64,000 nt of DNA from Absidia repens (GCA_002105175.1 MCGE01000007.1:1364001-1428000); one strand, 5' to 3'; positions 48,529 through 62,498 are shown, numbered from the stretch's first letter. Notes: a model not told the origin generated them from the letters alone. Translations and numbers: made by a program.

Positions 48529-49637
48529 ATGTCCAACCGCTCTATCATTACAACCAAAGATATCTCGGTGATTGGTATTCCATTCAACGGTGGTCAGCCT
48601 CGGGAAGGTGTGCAAGGCGGACCGCAAAAAATCATCGAACATGGTCTTTTGGAACAACTCGACACCATGGGATGGAAGTCCACCTATCAACCCAACGACG
48701 ACGTCAACCAATTGTGTCCTGTATCGGACCCTGTGGTGATGAACTTGAAAAATCCCAAATACGTGTCTGCTGTCACTAACAAGGTTGCTCAACAAGTCCT
48801 TGAAAGTGCTCGATCTCACGATAAATTTGTGTTGACTTTGGGTGGCGATCATTCCATTGCATTGGCCACAGTCTCTGGGATTTTTGGTGCATACCCTGAT
48901 GCTTGTTTAATCTGGGTCGATGCGCATGCTGTAAGTAATACTTTTTGTCCAAAAAAAAAGTGGCTGATTATGAAAAAAAAAAAAAAAAAAATCTCAAATA
49001 GTTTCTATTATTATTTGGTAGGATATCAATAAACCCGAGACAACTGATTCTGGCAATATCCATGGGTGTCCTCTTAGCTTTTTAACTGGTATCTCAACGA
49101 ACCATCCGGATTTCCAATGGGTGAAATCTGTGGTGAAACCTGAACGGCTGACTTATATTGGTCTTCGGGATGTGGACGACGGCGAAAAGGAAATCCTCAA
49201 GGAACTGGGCATCAAGGCGTTTTCTATGCACCATGTGGATAAGTATGGTATTGGTAAAGTTGTCGAAATGGCTCTGGACGCCGTTAACCCCAACCGTGAC
49301 CTTCCTATCCATTTGTCGTTCGATGTGGATGCTTTGGATCCCTCGGTGGCCCCTTCCACTGTAAGTTGAAAGTGTTTCAGCTCGTTGATGATGTTGATGT
49401 TGGTTCAGGAACTTACTTTTTTTTTTCTTTTTTATTTACTAGGGTACACCTGTTCGTGGTGGTTTGACGTTTAGAGAAGGTCATTATATTTGTGAACGTC
49501 TCCATGAAACGGGTCTTTTGGTTGCAACTGATATTGTAGAGGTGAATCCTGCACTGGAGGACGAAGAATCCGCCTTCCGCACCGTCCAAGTGGCTTGCTC
49601 ACTCGCTCGTAGTTGTCTTGGTGAAAGCCTTTTGTAG
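48529..49637 (+). CDS. CAR1: Arginase
   Basis: Three exons: 48529-48930, 49022-49360, 49443-49637; 311 aa, near the usual 300-330. Hydrolyses L-arginine to ornithine and urea in the cytosol, the first step of arginine catabolism. The binuclear manganese site is complete: GGDHS (His108), DAHAD (Asp131, His133, Asp135, the last split off by the first intron) and SFDVDALDP (Asp235, Asp237). The substrate-site region DINKPETTDSGNIHG is present, and EVNP lies near the end. ATG context ACATGTCC. Same strand as its neighbours but no shared function with them. Confidence 0.97.
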
Positions 49638-49877
49638 ATTGTAGATTGTAGATAGTATACATACATATATTACGTAATTGATATCATTTCCCCCCTCCCC
49701 CTTTTTTTACTTTATATATCAATTCAATAAAATTATTATTTCTGTGATGTTTTTATTTTTTATGTGTATCAATTCTGTCAAATCGGGGTTTAAATACGCA
49801 GGGCGGGCCGTTTTGATAAAAGTATCCTTTCCATTTGAAAAGATTAAAATTCCTTCTCTTCTCCACGTCGAACAACG

Positions 49878-50619
49878 ATGAAGTATGTCAAAAATCACAT
49901 TCATCCATCCATCCATCTATCCCTTTAACCATCATTCATCCATCTTTCCATTGACCTACATACTGACCTATTTGCTTTTCTATTTTGAAATAGACTCGAA
50001 ATTTGCGCGTTCTCCGGCTTCAAAATCTACCCTGCTCGTGGTAAGACCTACGTCCGCATTGATAGCAGGTAATGCCCTATATACATATATATATATATAT
50101 TATATATAACCAGAATGGTATAACTAACCCTTGACTTTTTTTTTTTTGTAGAGTACGTATAAATACATCAACAAATATAGAAATTGGGTGGGAGGATGAA
50201 AAGACGCACATGCAGATGATGCAATGTCTAGGATAGCGGTGTTACGAAAATGAAAGGGAGGGATGGGGGTCATTTGGAAGGAGACATTTCACTAACTTCC
50301 TTATTTTATTTTTATTTTATAGACCTTCCGTTTCATCAATGGTAAGGCCGAATCCTACTTCCTCCAACGTTTGAACCCTCGCAAGATCCGCTGGACCACC
50401 ATCTACCGTCGCCTCAACAAGAAGGGTGTGACTGAAGAAGTTGCCAAGAAGCGCTCTCGCCGTACCGTCAAGCACGAACGTGCTATTGCTGGTGCCTCTT
50501 GGGATGCCATCCGTGCCAAGCGCAACCAAAAGCCCGATGCCCGTGCTGCTGCTCGTCAAGCTGCCATTGCCAAGTCCAAGGAATCCAAGAAGGCTGCTCA
50601 AGCTGCCAAGAAGGCCTAA
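49878..50619 (+). CDS. RPL24: 60S ribosomal protein eL24, with a 5-nt first exon and an apparent 1-nt exon
   Basis: Exons: 49878-49882 (ATGAA), 49994-50068, 50152 (single A), 50323-50619; 125 aa. eL24 is a cytosolic large-subunit protein. Protein features: [70 protein letters not shown]. The lysine/alanine tail is shorter than in yeast (155 aa). Exon 2 ends ..GAT AGC AG and the last exon starts ACC TTC CGT, so exactly one base is needed to make Ser-Arg-Thr-Phe; the intervening region offers A at 50152. Intron 50069-50151 has TAACTAAC, a T-tract and TAG. Intron 50153-50322 starts GTACGT and has CACTAAC, a T-tract and TAG. Polyadenylation-like AATAAA at about 50683. Confidence 0.93.
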
Positions 50620-51161
50620 ACATTTGTAGATTATTCGAATTAGCTTATAGTAGTTTAGTCTTTTGTATTATTGTGATCTTCAAATAAAATATTTCTTTTA
50701 TTGTTGATATCTTTGGATGAATGACTTTTTTTCTTGATCAACAAAAAAAAAAAAAAAAAAAAAAAAACCTGGTGTATTTGTGTATATTCTTGTTTGTATT
50801 CATGTGAGGGGTGGGTAGTGTTTGCATACTATGTGGGTTGATTGTGAAGTTAATGGCTACCATCGATTCGATGGGGGAAAGGTCGTCAGTGCATGAATCC
50901 TTCAAAAACAAGTAAACCCCGCATAATGGGCATGAAAGCCTGGTTGTTACTGTATATCTGTATAACATGCGCAATCACTCAAAACTAGCTAACTGTATAA
51001 TTGATCTACGGTAGCGCATATGTTTAGAAGTAGTACTATAAATACAGTAATCATACAATGAAAGCGCCATCACTGAAAATATCCACTATTTCCCAAGTCA
51101 AAAAAATCAATAAATTAAAAGACAATTGGAAGCATGAAGGTGTATTTTCTCTATTACAAGT

Positions 51162-51196
<35 letters not shown>

Positions 51197-51430
51197 AAGA
51201 CAATTTGAAGTATGAATGGTAAAAGCATGGAAGTTTTTTGGTCTTTTATTTGTTTTTCAGAAACATGAGTCATAAGTAAATGGAGACATAAAAGTAAAAC
51301 TATTCGATAACTAAAGGGGAGGGGAGGGTAATGAGAGTCAATGTGGGGCAGAGATGTAAACCACGCAAATCATATATAAAAAAGGGAAAGAAGAAGGGAG
51401 ATGATACTAACTAAAAGATGCTAGGCACCT
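50620..51430. other. Convergent 3' region of RPL24 and polyubiquitin
   Basis: Includes both 3' UTRs. Two long A-runs (50742-50766, 51162-51193) interrupt otherwise mixed sequence. No gene is supported. Confidence 0.5.
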
Positions 51431-53021
<1,591 letters not shown>

Positions 53022-53624
53022 TTAAAAGCGAGCACAATGGCGGTTTTGACGTCGCACAAGTCGGATGGGCGATTTTCTATGATGAGTCAGTTTTCGGGTG
53101 TGCCTCTTCCTTTGTCTATGAGTCTTCTTCTTCTTCACCGTCGTATCATCATTAGGATCACGGCATAGCCGACTTGTTCGGGGTTTCAATGGGCGACGAT
53201 CGCCTCGTCGAGTTTTCTGACGTTGCATCGTTTTGTATTGGCACCAGAGATCAAAATCATCGTCATCCTCGACATCGTCCATTGTCTCAGCACGAAAATC
53301 GCCACCATTTTTTGCGGATTTCAAATTACGCCACTTCGTAGAGGGATGAAGGATGACTTTGGCAGGTGGTGAGTGTCGTTGTCGCACAACATCCGAGTAC
53401 AAAAGTTGAGTGGGCGCTTCTTCAAGATCCATAATAACGGCCCAAAAATCGTCCGATAAAGATGCTGATGGAATCAGTTTTAAAGGTCGATTCTTCTCGA
53501 AGTCACTGTCATTGACCAAGTGCCAGTCAGTAAAGGAAAAGGAATGTAATGGGGGAAAGTTAATAATGTCATAGGTACGACACAAGCGGTCGTACCATTG
53601 TTGACTATATGTTGCTTGTTTCAT
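53022..53624 (-). CDS. Hypothetical protein, 200 aa, basic C-terminus
   Basis: Single uninterrupted frame, not recognised. The N-terminal half is mixed and possibly folded (SQQWYDRLCRTYDIINFPPL, SFTDWHLVND, DDFWAVIMDLEEAP). An acidic block follows (MDDVEDDDDFDLWCQY), then a strongly basic tail (VKKKKTHRQRKRHTRKL, RLVRRQNRH) that looks like a nuclear or nucleolar signal or an RNA-binding tail. Even amino-acid use and good length favour a real gene over chance. The start at 53624 lies just downstream of an A-rich leader on the coding strand. Nothing in the neighbourhood suggests a role. Confidence 0.6.
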   Translation of the reverse strand: MKQATYSQQWYDRLCRTYDIINFPPLHSFSFTDWHLVNDSDFEKNRPLKLIPSASLSDDFWAVIMDLEEAPTQLLYSDVVRQRHSPPAKVILHPSTKWRNLKSAKNGGDFRAETMDDVEDDDDFDLWCQYKTMQRQKTRRGDRRPLKPRTSRLCRDPNDDTTVKKKKTHRQRKRHTRKLTHHRKSPIRLVRRQNRHCARF

Positions 53625-55353
53625 TTTTGTTGAAGTTTGTTTTTTAAAAAAAAAGAGATTGATTTATTGTACCTCTTTTATATATTATCTCTTGTATGAA
53701 AATGACATGAACTGATGATGGATGACTTGGGATCCCCTCACATTGATTGTGTCAACTGATCAAGTCATTTTGTTCCTGAGCAGACTTGGTTCTTTTTTAC
53801 CTGTGATATTTCAAATCATGCACTGAATTTCTAATGATGGCTAATAGATTCATATGAGAACTGAACAAGGACATTCAAAAATAAAAGCACTTTAAAGAGT
53901 GTCACGATTATAAATGATTGGATAAGACATGACAGAACGTCGATTATAGTATAATTTACACAATTTTGTATTTACTTTTTTATTTTGTCCAATTGAAAAA
54001 GAAAAATTTAAATTCAGCCCACGTGAAGTTTTATTTACTCTCCATTTTCTCTCTCTTTTATTTCTTTTTTCTTCGCCATTCGTCTGCTTTGAGGACATGG
54101 TGATCTAGGATTAGTGTCAGGACTAGTTTAGAAGCGTTTTCAGATCAGGGATGACAACATGCATGGGGAAACTCTTTCATTCTGGATTCAGGATTTCGGA
54201 CCACCATTAGTTGACTTTTTGGAGCCTTCATTAGCTTAGCTTAGTTTTAGTTTGTCGTAGTTTGTTTCTACATCTAAATAAAATATGCTTCTTTTTACTT
54301 GCTTCAATGAAAAAATGACCCATTTGTCTCTCTCATGTATTGTGCAATAGATCCCTGCTTTTTATTGCAATGACCCACCCATCCCTTTTGATCAGTGCTG
54401 ACCGTTGTTATGTTTCAATAGCATATGCGTCCCTTTATTCTTTTCCATACCTTATAAAGTATAATAAATTCCTTTTTACATTTGATCCCTTTAGATTAGT
54501 ATTGCCCACTCCGCAGATACCCATTAGTATTCCTCATACTTCCTCCAATAGGTCTCAATAAACCCCTGCGTCAACTCGTTTAGAGTTGAACCTACTATAT
54601 CAATAAAATATGTCTTTTTTATTTTAATTAATTATCTTCTGAATCTTCAGATGGTGAACAATGTTTCTCTTCTTGTCTATCTAATACCTGCATCCTAGCT
54701 TATTCATTATGGCTATTTCCACCCCCCCCCTCTCAGAGCTTTATATGTGCTAGTTGTTTCTAGGTCACATACTTCAACTGTATTCCTCAGCATGCTCAAC
54801 AACCCATATCACCAAATCAAAAACGTTTGGTTGTACTGATGGTACTTTTCAATCACATCGCCAACTGTTCTCAGTTCAATAATTCTTCCATGCTTTTCCA
54901 GCTAAAATCATATGATAGAATAAAATGAAGACGAGATATTGTAAAACAGACATTGGTTTTATTTTTTATTGATATAATAATGGACATATACTAAAGCTAA
55001 AACTATGAATAATATTTTGAATTTCTACAATGCTTGTGAGAAGGAGGAGAATGGGAGAGGTCAATGGGGAGGAAGGGGAGGGGAATAGTTGCAAACTAAT
55101 CTAAGCATGTAAAATGAGTCGGAGATGCTGGGCATCTCATGGTGTGTTCATATGCCCATTAAAAGTACGATATGTGTCCAGCAGTAGCTATTGTAGAGCC
55201 CTTTTGCAGCAGTGTTTTTTTTTTTTTTTTTTTTTGTCCATTATCTAGAAAACAAATTGCAATGGTAGTTAGTTATTGGTGGCGTTCTATCAATATGAAG
55301 GATTTTGTTGTTTTACCAGTTTCATAAATCAACGCATAATTTCTTCATCATTG
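53625..55353. other. Intergenic with repeat copy J
   Basis: Holds dispersed-element copy J (54017-54420) followed by A/T-rich DNA with a C-run (54720-54731) and a T-run (55217-55236). No gene is supported. Confidence 0.5.
54017..54420 (+). repeat. Dispersed element, copy J (long form)
   Basis: Same blocks as copy A in the same order: GCCCACGTGAAGTTTTATTT, TTTCTTTTTTCTTCGCCATT, AGGACTAGTTTAGAAG, ATGCATGGGGAAACTCTTTC, GGATTCAGGATTT, AAATAAAATATGCTTC, CAATAGATCCCTGC and TGCTGACCGTTGTTATG. Confidence 0.8.
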
Positions 55354-56490
55354 CTACTGCTTTTTGTCGTCATTGTTGTTGTTACCGTTTTTGCTTCCTT
55401 GATCTTCTTGATGAGTTCGGTGTTGAATCAAGTTAATCTCGTCTTTCCCCAAAAAACTAAGTTCCATGTCGGTCATCACGTTGCGATCCACATCACCATC
55501 GTTATCAGCCAGCAACTCCGGAAAATCAATGCGCTTGATACCAGAATTATAAAATCGTACAACCATGAGGGAAGGGCAACCCTTGATAAGACGCCGCACG
55601 CCTTGAGATGTAATTGTTCTTGTATGATCCAAACTAAGATGGCTAATCCCAGGAACACAGGCAATGATTGCATCCAGCGTCATGTCTGTAAATTCACCAC
55701 CGTTTAGAATAAGCCGCTTCAATCCAGGTTGGGAACATAGGAAGGGAATGATGGCATCGTCTTTGAGCTGGGAACAATTGATCAGCACAAACATGGAGAG
55801 GAGTGGAAAGGAGACAGTAGTTCTAATGCGGTTGTTGCTATTGGTTGTCAAAAAACGATGAAGGAACAGCGCTGGGGTACCATGGATGGCCAAGCGATTC
55901 AGACGTGGGAAACGTGTCAGATCCATCACTGCTTGTTGAGTTGTGATCCATTGAGGTGAAGCATCCCCCGCAAGTATATGCACATCGAGATCCAAGTCCT
56001 CCAAGGGAAGCGCAGTGAGTGCCGAAAGAACATCAGACGACAGAGAACGCAAATCATTCAGTTCTAGCTTCGTTAGTTGACTACAGCGTCTGCCCAAAAA
56101 CGTAAATGATCGATGACTAAGTTTGGAACCACCGAGACGAAGCGACTGGAGATGGGGGCACTGGCGTGCTAGCTGTTGGAATTTGATGTTGGTGATAGGG
56201 CGATGGCCAATGTTGGTGTCGACCGTGCCCTCTTCATTTTCATTCACCGCAATGGTGCCAGAACTCACATACCGCACATGTTGACCCAAGGCATACCGCG
56301 ATTCCACCATGGTAGTGATGACTTTGACCAGAACACCATCGTTTGGCATTTGGAGATCCCGCCAGAGTAAAGGGGTCGTGGCCTGAAAAAACAGTCTGTT
56401 GACAAGCGCGCAATTATACAGATCCTCTTGACAAACGTGCTGGACAATCAACGATAAGATCTCAGCAGGAATTTGGGTAATGTTAACCAT
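55354..56490 (-). CDS. F-box / leucine-rich-repeat protein
   Basis: Intronless, 378 aa from the chosen start MVNITQIPAEILSLIVQHV; an in-frame ATG 26 codons upstream (56568) would add an implausible phenylalanine/leucine-rich leader. Residues 1-50 are an F-box (IPAEILSLIVQHVCQEDLYNCALVNRLFFQATTPLLWRDL), the Skp1-binding part of SCF ubiquitin ligases. LRR-like segments follow: LQSLRLGGSKLSHRSFTFLG, LTKLELNDLRSLSSDVLSAL, LKRLILNGGEFTDMTLDAII, ISHLSLDHTRTITSQGVRRL. They would recognise the substrate, which is unknown. The C-terminus is polar (GSKNGNNNNDDKKQ). It would act with the ubiquitin system, but proximity to the polyubiquitin gene is probably coincidence. Confidence 0.88.
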   Translation of the reverse strand: MVNITQIPAEILSLIVQHVCQEDLYNCALVNRLFFQATTPLLWRDLQMPNDGVLVKVITTMVESRYALGQHVRYVSSGTIAVNENEEGTVDTNIGHRPITNIKFQQLARQCPHLQSLRLGGSKLSHRSFTFLGRRCSQLTKLELNDLRSLSSDVLSALTALPLEDLDLDVHILAGDASPQWITTQQAVMDLTRFPRLNRLAIHGTPALFLHRFLTTNSNNRIRTTVSFPLLSMFVLINCSQLKDDAIIPFLCSQPGLKRLILNGGEFTDMTLDAIIACVPGISHLSLDHTRTITSQGVRRLIKGCPSLMVVRFYNSGIKRIDFPELLADNDGDVDRNVMTDMELSFLGKDEINLIQHRTHQEDQGSKNGNNNNDDKKQ

Positions 56491-59400
56491 ACCAATAAGT
56501 TGGGGCGTAGTAAGGAAAAAAAATAAAAAAGAAACAAAAGAAGCACAAAGCTGCCAATATTTTTGCATGGAATATTAAAACCCAGAAAGCCTCTGTCAAA
56601 AGTTTGACAACATGAATGACTGGCTAGATTCCTAATTCATCTGCAAATCAACTACATCCTTGGACATGGAAAACCTTTGAATGGGTAAACACAGGGAATA
56701 GGATGAAAAAACAGGATTTTTAAGATGACTTTATTAAATAACACGTACACCAAAGGGGTCACAATTTCGCCAACAAGTTGGACACTACTGTAATTTTTAA
56801 TATCCTTGATGAATACCCAGTATAGCTTTATCTAGCGATTCAGGTGATGGCTGTCGTGATGGTGGGAAAACATTGTTGTAACAGAAGAAGATAGAATGGC
56901 GTTCAGTGGCTAATTCGATGATGTCTAAATCACTGTCGCTGTTTGTTGTTGCTGAACATGTTTCAAAAAAAAAAAAAAAAGAGCCTACAAGCGCGGTGTT
57001 TAAATATAACATAATGCAACCTTCATCGGGTATGTATTTGCAACGGTAAATCAAAACATAACAAAAAAATCAGGAACAAAAAAAAAAAATCAATTGAACG
57101 TTGGAGCAAAAAAGTCATCAATGTTATGAACAGCAAAAACAAAGTAGGTATATGGGTCTCAAAGTATGGTTTTTATTGAAGTCATAGTGCAACAGTAGTC
57201 CTATTGAAGTCATAATCACCGAGGTGTTGATAAGGGGGGGTGCGGCTGGTATGGAGTGTATATGCGGCAGGTGGTTTTTTATAGGCTATTATATTGTTGA
57301 CAAACAATACTACAGGAAAGGGCTGTGTCTATGTCGAGCTGCGTCATACTGAGTCCAGGGCTGAATGGTGTCCGTTACTTTCACACAGACGATGGAGCCA
57401 CAGTTCTGGCGATGTTGGTGACTATGGAAAGAAGGGAGTCGCTATGTAGATAATGTTGCATGGTGTTGATTGTTGTAAAAGAACAAACTCGTCATGAGAA
57501 GTAGTTATAGTGAACTAGCTAGAATGGAGGCCTTCGATGGAACAAGAGCAAAAACAGCAACATTGTTCACTATAATATGGTTCAGAGGATGGTTAGTAAA
57601 AATGGCATATTTTATTGGTACATTATGATCAATAAGCTGGGTTCATTGTAACTAATGATTTAATGAAAGTAACATGAAGGAGGCTACTAAGAGATCTGGA
57701 GTATGGCCTACAGCAATCTAAAGACACAATTGTAACAAGGGAGCTAATATACTGTACAGTACAGTACAGTAAAATGTATAAGAAAAACTAAAGGGATATC
57801 TTTTATTGAGGCACAACAACGGTCACCACTAATCGAAAGGAGATGATGCCAGTAGAACAAGGGATCTATTGCACAAAAGACATTAGAGAGACGAATGGGT
57901 CATTTTTTCATTGAAGCAAGTAAAAAGAAGCATGTTTTATTTAGATATAGATTCGAACTACGGATAAACTGGCACTAAACTAGGCTAATGAAGACTCCAA
58001 AGAGCCTACTAATGGTGGTCTAAAATCCTAGATTCAAAATGAAAGGGTTTCCCATGCATCTTGTAATCGCTGAGCTGAAAACGCTTCTAACCTAATCCTG
58101 ACACTAATCTAAGTCCAATACAGTCGCATTGAAGTTGGATGATGAAGAAAAAAAAATGAAAATGAAAAGAAAAGGGGGAAAAAATAAATAATTAGGAAGT
58201 AAATAAAAAAAACCCCACGTATGCGGGATCTGAAACCTTTCCAACGCCTGTCTCTGGAGATTTCTGAGGATTGGATTCGTGTTGTCCATAAAATTAAAAA
58301 ATACGTCTTCCTGTTTCCTCCTTCTAGGAAACCCTGCGCCGCTTCGCCTTTTCGTTTTTGATTCTCTTTCATTTTCTTACAAAAGTCAACATGAGGTAAC
58401 ATTTCTCAGAGTTGAAGTCTTAAACGGAAGTAAGTCAGTTGGACCTTCTATGAACCGCTCGCCTTGCGAATTTGGGAATGGGAAATGGGAGTATCCCGAG
58501 TCCTGTCCGGTCAAAATCCAGTGACGACAAAAAAAAAAAAAAAAAAAAAAAAAGTACCGTGGTAAGTGTCATGAGACTTTTACGAAGAGTAGCGACGGGA
58601 TAGTTTCTTGCCTACATTCTGGAGCTGGCCTGGGTGGGCAGAAAATATTAGAGTGTCAAATAGAGTCAAAATATCTTCTATGTAAATAAACATATCCATA
58701 ACGCAAAATCTTGGATAGGTTGGAACCTGCTTGACAAGCTATGTTTAGACAATGACCCAAAGTCAGGTTTAAGGAACTGGATATTTTTCAAATGCTGATA
58801 ATCTCACACACAACAATATATATCTTTACGCAGAAAAACAGAAAGGAAAAAGACAATGAAAAGGTGAAGAATGGAATCACATGTTTCGTTCTGGGTAAGA
58901 CGAGTAAAAAAAAATATGTCAGAGCCAACTTTGATGTAGCACCATGTTTTTTCTCGGCGGAGTTCTTAAGGCAATGGTTTTGTTGGGCAAAAAAAAAGAA
59001 AAAAGATTCTCACACTGATCAAGAGAAATACAGATGAAAATCATCATCGTATTACTGACTAATAATTGAAACGCACAGACCGTGTTATTATAGTCAGCAT
59101 ACATAAAACATAAATAATAACACAATAAAAAGCAGGCGATGTTTCAGGTACATCCCAAGTGAGAAAGCCAAGCCTAAACTATTTGTGAGATGGCTACAAC
59201 AGCTTTGCTCTGTAAAACCGCAGTTTCTTTTCTCACTTCATACGTATACACATTGTGATGGTTACAAAAGATGTCTTCTATTGGTAATAGATGACAAAAA
59301 AAGGGGGAAAGGGTTGGGATGATGATGATGATTTATTATATTTTAGTAGTTCTGTACCCACAAAAAAAAAAAAAAAAAAAAAAAAAAAGGTATATGATAT

Positions 59401-60308
59401 ATAATAAAACTTGGATCCCGTGTTCACGATATTTTCATCATGTCGTTCACAGCAGTTTGAAATTGTATCACCATCCCATCTGGGTCATTTTTTATAGACA
59501 CTCATTGACAAATGGCATGATTCATCATTGACATTTTTTCGATTGTTAGTGCCACATCCATCGCAATCTCCCCGATGGTTGAAGCACCGATTTTTTTTTT
59601 ATTTTTATTTTTTTGTTCCTGGGCGTGGTGATAATAATCATAAAAAAATAGATATGTATGTAAATATATTATATCCTTACCTTGGACCTATTATTGAAAA
59701 TATTATATGATAGTTAGGGGGTGTAGGTTAGTGGAAATGAGCTAAACAAAAAATAAAAACGAGCCGATAATTCCTGTTTAAATGACCACGACATAACAGG
59801 AAACGAAATTTGTTTCCTGTCATACATTGCCACCTGACATTTAAGTAATATAACAAATACCGTCAAAAAAAAAAAAAAAAAAAGGGACACATCGTAAACA
59901 TATATAGAAAGTATACAATATAATAGTTGAGACTATTTGGTTTTTATTCATCATATATAAATAGTGAAGGGCAAAGTACGTGAATGGTAAATCAGTCGAA
60001 AGGTCTAAGCCTAATTCAAAGATTGTTGTGTCAGGGGATGAGGGAGAAGGGGGAAGGGAATATACCTTGGTTTGATCAAGTGACAAACAAACTATCTAAT
60101 ATAGATAATGGATGGGGGTGGGACATAAAAAAAAAAGTAAAAAGACAATAGACAAAGAAAAGAAGAAAAAAATAGGGGGAAAAAACCGCACATAATAAAC
60201 ATAAAGCGCTAATCACTAAAAAAAAAAATATACACACAAAACAAAACGAGCAAGATCAAGTCAAATGGAAGAGAGAGTAAAAAGAATGGAATGGGAGAAT
60301 GGGAGCCA
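56491..60308. other. Long intergenic region, one repeat copy, no supported gene
   Basis: 3.8 kb. Holds dispersed-element copy K (57800-58225), CTGTACAGTACAGTACAGTA at 57753-57772, and A-runs at 58530, 59360 and 59864. An 85-codon minus frame (56797-57054) has protein-like composition in its second half (SATTNSDSDLDIIELATERH) but includes a homopolymer-coded FFFFF. It could be an exon pair with a misplaced junction; I leave it uncalled. Confidence 0.45.
57800..58225 (-). repeat. Dispersed element, copy K (long form)
   Basis: Reverse complement of the A/J pattern: TTTTATTGAGGCACAACAAC and CGGTCACCACT at its 3' end, GGGATCTATTGCACA, CATGTTTTATTTAGATATAG, the core (near 58040, GAAAGGGTTTCCCATGCATC), ACGCTTCTAACCTAATCCTG, then a purine tract. 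Confidence 0.8.
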
Positions 60309-61631
60309 TCACCTGATAGTCACAGAGCAACAGTCATTCATTTCAAAATTGGGCAGTTTTGTACGCCGGAAGGCCCATTTCCTAGTGTCATCAGCATGAG
60401 AATCTAATTTGTTTTTCAAAAAAAAAAATACAAGTTAAATATTATCAATTAAAGAGATGAGGAAAGTCTTCAGTATATTGTGATTACCTGCAAAGCCTTG
60501 ATAAGCATAGATATCCAACTGACGTCTCTTTTTCTGTTCCATAAGAGAAGCAGCAGTAGTAGTAGTAGTAGTAGCCACCACATTGGATTGAAGAGAAGAA
60601 GGGGATGTTGGTGAGTATGATAAAATCGGTGAAGATAGTGAAGATGCTGGCGATGCCGAGAATGCCGAATGTGGACGCTGTAAATAACGGTGATGATCAG
60701 AGGAAGAATAAGATAAAAGGTGAGCTTGTAAACCTTCAGATTCCAACATGGGCTGCAGAATTCGTCGTCTTGCATTGATAAACCAATTGCTGATTTGATT
60801 AACGGTGAGGCCAGTTTGATGCGCCAAGTCGATTTTTTCTTTTTCCGAAGGATAAGGGTGCTTTTTGTGTTCAACTAGCCATCGTTTCAAGAATTCCGTC
60901 ACCTCTTTGGGTAAGTTGCCTCGTCGTTTTTTCTTTTGCCCGTCATTGCTGACTTTGTTGCTATTGGTAGTGCATGCCGCTGCTGCCGCTGTTGCATGTG
61001 GTGTTCGTGGTCGCGGTGCTGCTGTTGTAGGTAGCCTAGGCGTGAGAAAAGTCGGAGATGAGCATGAGGATGATAGTGGAGGGTATCGCATTTTTGTGGT
61101 CCTATCGTCGTTAGAAGCTTGTTTCGAAGGAGATGAGTATGGATCCACCACCACATGATGATGTTGCTGGTCATGAATGGTGTCGATCGTCTCGATACTA
61201 TCACATGAACTAGCAGATGATGATGACTTGGTAGATGAGGTGCTTGTGCTAGGAGATACGTTGAGATCTGTCAAAAAAATAAAAGGTCAGTAAATAAACT
61301 ATGTAAAAAAGACTTCAATTTTTGTTTCTTTACCATCATTATTTTCCATTGATTCTGAAGTCATTTTGAGGGACCATCGTTTTGCATTCTGCTCCATCAT
61401 TTGCATAATCTTTTCCTTGTATTCGTTTATCCTCGCTGGTGGTTGCACTTTGTTTGTATCATGAAATACAATCACAGGACTGAATATACGCAACTAAGAT
61501 ACATATAAAAAAATGGAATGTTGAGAATGGTAACTACATCCGTTCGTCATTACTTGTCTAAAACAACGTAGGGCAAGAGAAAGAAGGAGAGAGGAAGAGA
61601 GGGTTTTACTTACAGGTTTGGTAGAGGACAT
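60309..61631 (-). CDS. TALE (KN-type) homeodomain transcription factor
   Basis: Four exons: 61614-61631, 61334-61493, 60488-61267, 60309-60403; 350 aa, phases consistent. Begins MSSTKP|LRIFSPVIVFHD. The homeodomain in exon 3 reads RRGNLPKEVTEFLKRWLVEH, KKHPYPSEKEKIDLAHQTGL and NQISNWFINARRRILQP. The PYP three-residue loop insertion and WFINARRR recognition helix define the TALE/KN group, as in fungal Cup9/Tos8 and animal Meis/TGIF. Sequence-specific nuclear DNA binding is expected; targets are unknown. The domain is flanked by Ser/Thr-rich regions, a run of alanines (AAAAA) and a threonine run. A short last exon adds a conserved-looking tail (RKWAFRRTKLPNFEMNDCC). Fungal TALE genes can belong to mating-type loci, but nothing else here suggests one. 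Confidence 0.93.
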
Positions 61632-61651
61632 GTTCGTTGCGTAGGTCAAAA

Positions 61652-61682
<31 letters not shown>

Positions 61683-62448
61683 AATGGAAAGAAAAGGGGT
61701 CGAATTGAAAAAAGAAAGAAACTATCCTTTTTATAATCGCGTGTATAGGAACGACTTGCCTTTTTGGGAAGAGACTGCCTATTCTCTAATAGTGTTTTGG
61801 TCCGCACACTGTCCAACAGTGACACCGTTCAAAAAAAAAGAGATAATCAACATGACATTTTCACAATCTTTCATACTGTCATACGACTATCTCTCTCTCT
61901 CCCTCTCTCCTTGGTGTTTCCATCTATCCCCTTTTTAAAGAAAGAAAGAATCAAAGAAAGAAAAAAAAAAACTCCCATGACGAATATGTTTATATATTCT
62001 ATCCAAAGAACAATTCCTTTTCGTTTTTCCTTCATCATCACTTCCTTAATTTGATTCTGTCATTCATGACCAAAGTATACGTAAATTAAATATAAACTAT
62101 TTCAATTACAATAGTACTATTTTACCTCGTTTGTGTTGAAGGCCTTTTTTTTAGCTTTGTCTACCTTTTTTTTTTCATGCAAAGGATTCTAACTCCGATA
62201 TGCTAAGTCCTTTTCTTTCTTCTTGCATTGGAATGGGGGCGTATATTATGAAACAACAAAATGGGAATTCGGTCATAAAGGATAAAAAAGTCAATGATTT
62301 CAAAAATAGACATTTAGGGAGATCCATGTTTAAGTTGAATTGAAATCGGGATTTCTTAAAGCTTAGCCAAGAACAAATATGATGATTTGATTCAAAAGGG
62401 GGTCATCGGGATGGTAGCGTATCGAGGGATTCTATATTAACAAAAAAG

Positions 62449-62498
<50 letters not shown>

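Noticed and set aside
50069..50322. Single 254-nt intron in RPL24
   Set aside because: It would put the conserved C-terminal part out of frame, and the interior contains a complete acceptor-A-donor arrangement.
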